From assembly GCA_015231815.1 (NCBI GenBank), contig JADGAW010000079.1, forward strand, positions 1 to 8,800: DNA of 8,800 bases. The letters run 5' to 3'. Below, piece by piece: positions 7,267-8,800 of the stretch (within the stretch, counting starts at the first letter, position 1; each line of letters begins with the position of its first letter). Source of the DNA: Nitrospinota bacterium. GTDB lineage: Bacteria > Nitrospinota_A > JADGAW01. The notes beneath the pieces were generated by a model, which saw only the letters and a list, made by a program, of their open reading frames with translations, did not search any database and was not told where the DNA came from. Made by a program: the position numbers and the translations under genes.

Positions 7267-7317
7267 GGGGACGCTACCCTTTAACGCTAAAAGGAGATCA
7301 AAACTGGAAACGCTACC
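7267..7317. repeat. Solitary copies of the REP-like arm downstream of proS
   Basis: Bases 7267-7283 match 17 bases of the left arm of the inverted repeat at 2176-2192 exactly (GGGGACGCTACCCTTTA). Here the flanks are changed, so the small hairpin is reduced to GGG/CCC. A degenerate copy, GGAAACGCTACC at 7306-7317, matches 10 of 12 bases. The first copy lies 11 bases after the proS stop. No complementary arm is seen nearby, so this looks like a decayed or single element. Confidence 0.7.
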
Positions 7318-7367
7318 GGATCGCCACACTAAAAATGAAGGAAACTGAAATAAACGTCATTCAACAG

Positions 7368-7384
7368 CCTCATTAAGAATGAGG
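7368..7384 (-). terminator. Small hairpin at the stop codon of the antitoxin gene
   Basis: CCTCATT (7368-7374) and AATGAGG (7378-7384) form a perfect 7-bp stem with a 3-base loop, overlapping the antitoxin stop codon at 7373-7375. No U-run follows on the minus strand, so it is at best a weak terminator or a 3' stabilising structure. Confidence 0.25.
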
Positions 7385-7657
7385 GGAAGTTTCTTTAATG
7401 CTTCCGGTTAAATAACGGTGAATGATGCTTGAAACTAACGTCTGATAAGGCAATCCTAGTTCTCTCGCTTTAATCTGAATATTTCGGAAATCATTTTCGC
7501 TCACTCTGAAATTAATCCGGTGAGTTTTTCCAAAGGTTTCTTTCGCCGCTGTTTTATATTTATCCAGATTTTCATTTTTTGAGACCCACTCCCCTTGATT
7601 AAATGAATTAAGAACATCCTCTTCTTCTGGGTCAAGGGGTACGTTATTTTCATCCAT
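7373..7657 (-). CDS. CopG-type ribbon-helix-helix antitoxin
   Basis: A 94-residue protein. Residues 1-35 are acidic (LDPEEEDVLNSFNQGEWVS), as in CopG_antitoxin proteins, and probably form the toxin-binding arm. Residues about 46-85 (RINFRVSENDF, then ARELGLPYQTLVSSIIHRYL) are a ribbon-helix-helix DNA-binding fold: a basic strand followed by two helices. It should neutralise the toxin encoded just upstream and repress the shared promoter as a dimer or toxin complex. The ATG overlaps the toxin gene by 8 bases (7650-7657), which implies translational coupling; GGAG (7665-7668 on the minus strand) gives a 7-base spacing. The toxin-first order is that of the BrnT-BrnA group. The family is clear, the exact subfamily less so. 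Confidence 0.85.
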   Translation of the reverse strand: MDENNVPLDPEEEDVLNSFNQGEWVSKNENLDKYKTAAKETFGKTHRINFRVSENDFRNIQIKARELGLPYQTLVSSIIHRYLTGSIKETSPHS

Positions 7658-7931
7658 TCGTTTTCTCCATATATTTTTTCTTTGCTGCTCGGTTAGGAAT
7701 AATTGTTTTTAAAAAGTAATACGTCTCCTCTTCCACATAGAAAAGAAGATAGACATATTTATCTGTTTTTACGACAAATACATCTTGTCCAACATATTTC
7801 TTTTGATTAGGATGTTCAAAAGTATCAATAAGACCATCGTTTTCAATAAAGTCAACAATCTCTTCAAAAGAGATTGTACGATATTGTTTCAACCAATTAT
7901 TTTTTTCTTCATTCCAATAAAAAGGTTTCAT
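7650..7931 (-). CDS. BrnT-like (RelE-fold) ribonuclease toxin
   Basis: A 93-residue basic protein. The pattern F-WNEEKN near the N-terminus, ISFEEIVDFIE (20-30), EHPNQKKY (39-46), the strands VFVVKTDKYVYLLFYV and YYFLKTIIPNR, and a final AAKKKY helix match a BrnT-like group of type II toxins that are normally paired with CopG-type antitoxins. Members of this fold cleave RNA and block translation; catalytic residues cannot be assigned here with confidence. It is first in a two-gene operon and overlaps the antitoxin gene by 8 bases. No Shine-Dalgarno sequence precedes the ATG, and the predicted promoter would start transcription at or within a few bases of it, so the mRNA may be leaderless. Length is normal and the frame is intact, so the pair is probably functional. 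Confidence 0.8.
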   Translation of the reverse strand: MKPFYWNEEKNNWLKQYRTISFEEIVDFIENDGLIDTFEHPNQKKYVGQDVFVVKTDKYVYLLFYVEEETYYFLKTIIPNRAAKKKYMEKTNG

Positions 7932-7937
7932 TTGACG

Positions 7938-7966
7938 ATGCTATTCCATTGTGTGCGTTTTGTCAA
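7938..7966 (-). promoter_or_regulatory. Sigma70-type promoter of the toxin-antitoxin operon
   Basis: On the minus strand a perfect TTGACA (7966-7961) is followed by a 17-base spacer and TAGCAT (7943-7938, 4 of 6 to TATAAT). The expected start site, about 7 bases beyond, coincides with the toxin ATG at 7931. Confidence 0.6.
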
Positions 7967-7971
7967 CAAAA
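7958..7971. promoter_or_regulatory. Candidate autoregulatory operator over the -35 box
   Basis: TTTTGT-CA-ACAAAA is a perfect 6-bp inverted repeat with a 2-base centre and covers the whole -35 hexamer of the toxin-antitoxin promoter. Ribbon-helix-helix antitoxins typically bind short palindromes in their own promoter, so this is the natural operator candidate. It is AT-rich and could be chance. Confidence 0.4.
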
Positions 7972-8055
7972 AACCTTGAGCTCTAAACCGAAGTACAACT
8001 TTCTATGATTTGAATTAGATGGGAATGTGCATCATTTCATGTGAACCTTATAAAA

Positions 8056-8800
8056 TTATCTGTTTGGGACTATAAGGTGTGTTGCATACAGGGGAATCAC
8101 CTCTATGCCATTGTATTTACTAAAATTTTCCAGAGATATTCGATATCCTCGTTTATTCTTTTTTTCTTTCATGAATAAATGCATACTTTGCATTTGACCT
8201 GAAGTTCCTGATTTCACTTCAATGGGAATAATCTCGTGGTTGTCCTGAATAACATAATCAACCTCGGCTGAGCTATTTAAACGATGCCAGTAATAAAGAG
8301 AAGGCTTCATGTTGGGAGGGAAATTCTTTATTAATTCCATACCGACAAACACCTCTGTTATCTGACCCTTATTAATTGCGGCAAAGTCTTTGGCAAGTGC
8401 GAACTCTGCAATATTCAGGTTCAAAACCCTTTGATGCAATCCAATGTCAAAGAGTATTACTTTGAATGTCTTTGTGTTAATTTCCGCTCCCAGAGGAATT
8501 CCGTTTGCAGCAGTGTGGTATGCCTTATGAGCCAATCCTGCCTGAATGAGCAACTCAAGAGCATTTTTCAATTGTACCTGTTTTGCATTTGATTCAATCC
8601 TCGAAAACATAAATTTTCCACCTGACTGTTTTGCGATGGAGTCAAAAACTTCCTTTAACCTAATCACCGGAGATCTTTTTTTGTATTTAGCAAAGTCGTC
8701 CTGAATGGTAAACAATAAATCATCAAGAACTTGCTGACAGAGATTAACTCTCCTGCTTTTCCTATATATTGAAACCACTTCTGGCATTCCCCCAATAACA
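8056..8800 (-). CDS. C-terminal part of an AAA_14/DUF4143-type ATPase (N-terminus outside window)
   Basis: The frame stays open past the Met at 8787 to the window edge, reading VIGGMPEVV; GGMPEVV is a typical internal motif of this family, so the Met is not the start. The P-loop ATPase half lies beyond the window. The visible part has a helical region with DDFAKYKKR and KVFDSIAKQSGGKFMFSRI, typical of the winged-helix linker, and then the DUF4143 domain. Near the end, YYWHRLNSSAEVDYVI and IIPIEVKSG give the D...ExK arrangement of a PD-(D/E)xK nuclease-like fold; whether it cuts DNA is unknown. These ATPases are widespread, often in accessory regions, with poorly defined roles. The family call is firm from motifs; function is not established. 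Confidence 0.85.
   Translation of the reverse strand, partial: VIGGMPEVVSIYRKSRRVNLCQQVLDDLLFTIQDDFAKYKKRSPVIRLKEVFDSIAKQSGGKFMFSRIESNAKQVQLKNALELLIQAGLAHKAYHTAANGIPLGAEINTKTFKVILFDIGLHQRVLNLNIAEFALAKDFAAINKGQITEVFVGMELIKNFPPNMKPSLYYWHRLNSSAEVDYVIQDNHEIIPIEVKSGTSGQMQSMHLFMKEKKNKRGYRISLENFSKYNGIEVIPLYATHLIVPNR

Noticed and set aside
7932..7966. Wide TTGAC/GTCAA inverted repeat around the toxin promoter
   Set aside because: 5-base arms 25 bases apart are expected by chance; the tight 14-base palindrome is the better operator candidate.

Overview
The window is AT-rich bacterial DNA with densely packed genes on both strands. A radical SAM protein of the AhbD (alternative heme pathway) type fused to a PCP_red domain points to an anaerobe, most plausibly Desulfobacterota (old Deltaproteobacteria) or a related lineage. 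That is an inference from gene content; there is no rRNA or tRNA to anchor it.

Layout. (1) 1-2156, plus strand: two tandem paralogous GAF plus histidine-kinase-like proteins, the first cut by the window edge. (2) 2171-2260: a perfect long inverted repeat between convergent genes, built like a pair of opposed REP elements. (3) 5236-2268, minus strand: a probable two-gene operon of an AhbD-like radical SAM/SPASM protein followed by a NodB-like (polysaccharide deacetylase fold) protein with eroded catalytic motifs. (4) 5237-5552: an AT-rich divergent intergenic region. (5) 5553-7256, plus strand: prolyl-tRNA synthetase proS. (6) 7257-7372: a short region with one clear and one degenerate further copy of the repeat motif. 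(7) 7931-7373, minus strand: a toxin-first type II toxin-antitoxin operon (BrnT-like toxin, CopG-type ribbon-helix-helix antitoxin) with a good promoter and a palindrome over its -35 box. (8) 8056-8800, minus strand: the C-terminal part of an ATPase of the AAA_14/DUF4143 type, running off the right edge.

The most unusual signal is in the kinase pair. From the H-box through the DTG box the two proteins align without gaps, and each has lost what the other keeps. The first keeps the phospho-acceptor histidine but has Lys in place of the N-box Asn and Thr in place of a G1-box Gly. The second has intact N, G1 and G2 boxes but Ser in place of the histidine. This suggests a histidine kinase split over two proteins, with the second phosphorylating the first in a heterodimer. 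No response regulator lies in the window, so the output is unknown.

The AhbD-like protein and the NodB-like protein probably share a transcript, but the sequence does not show a joint function. The toxin-antitoxin pair, the repeats and the DUF4143 ATPase give the right end an accessory character.
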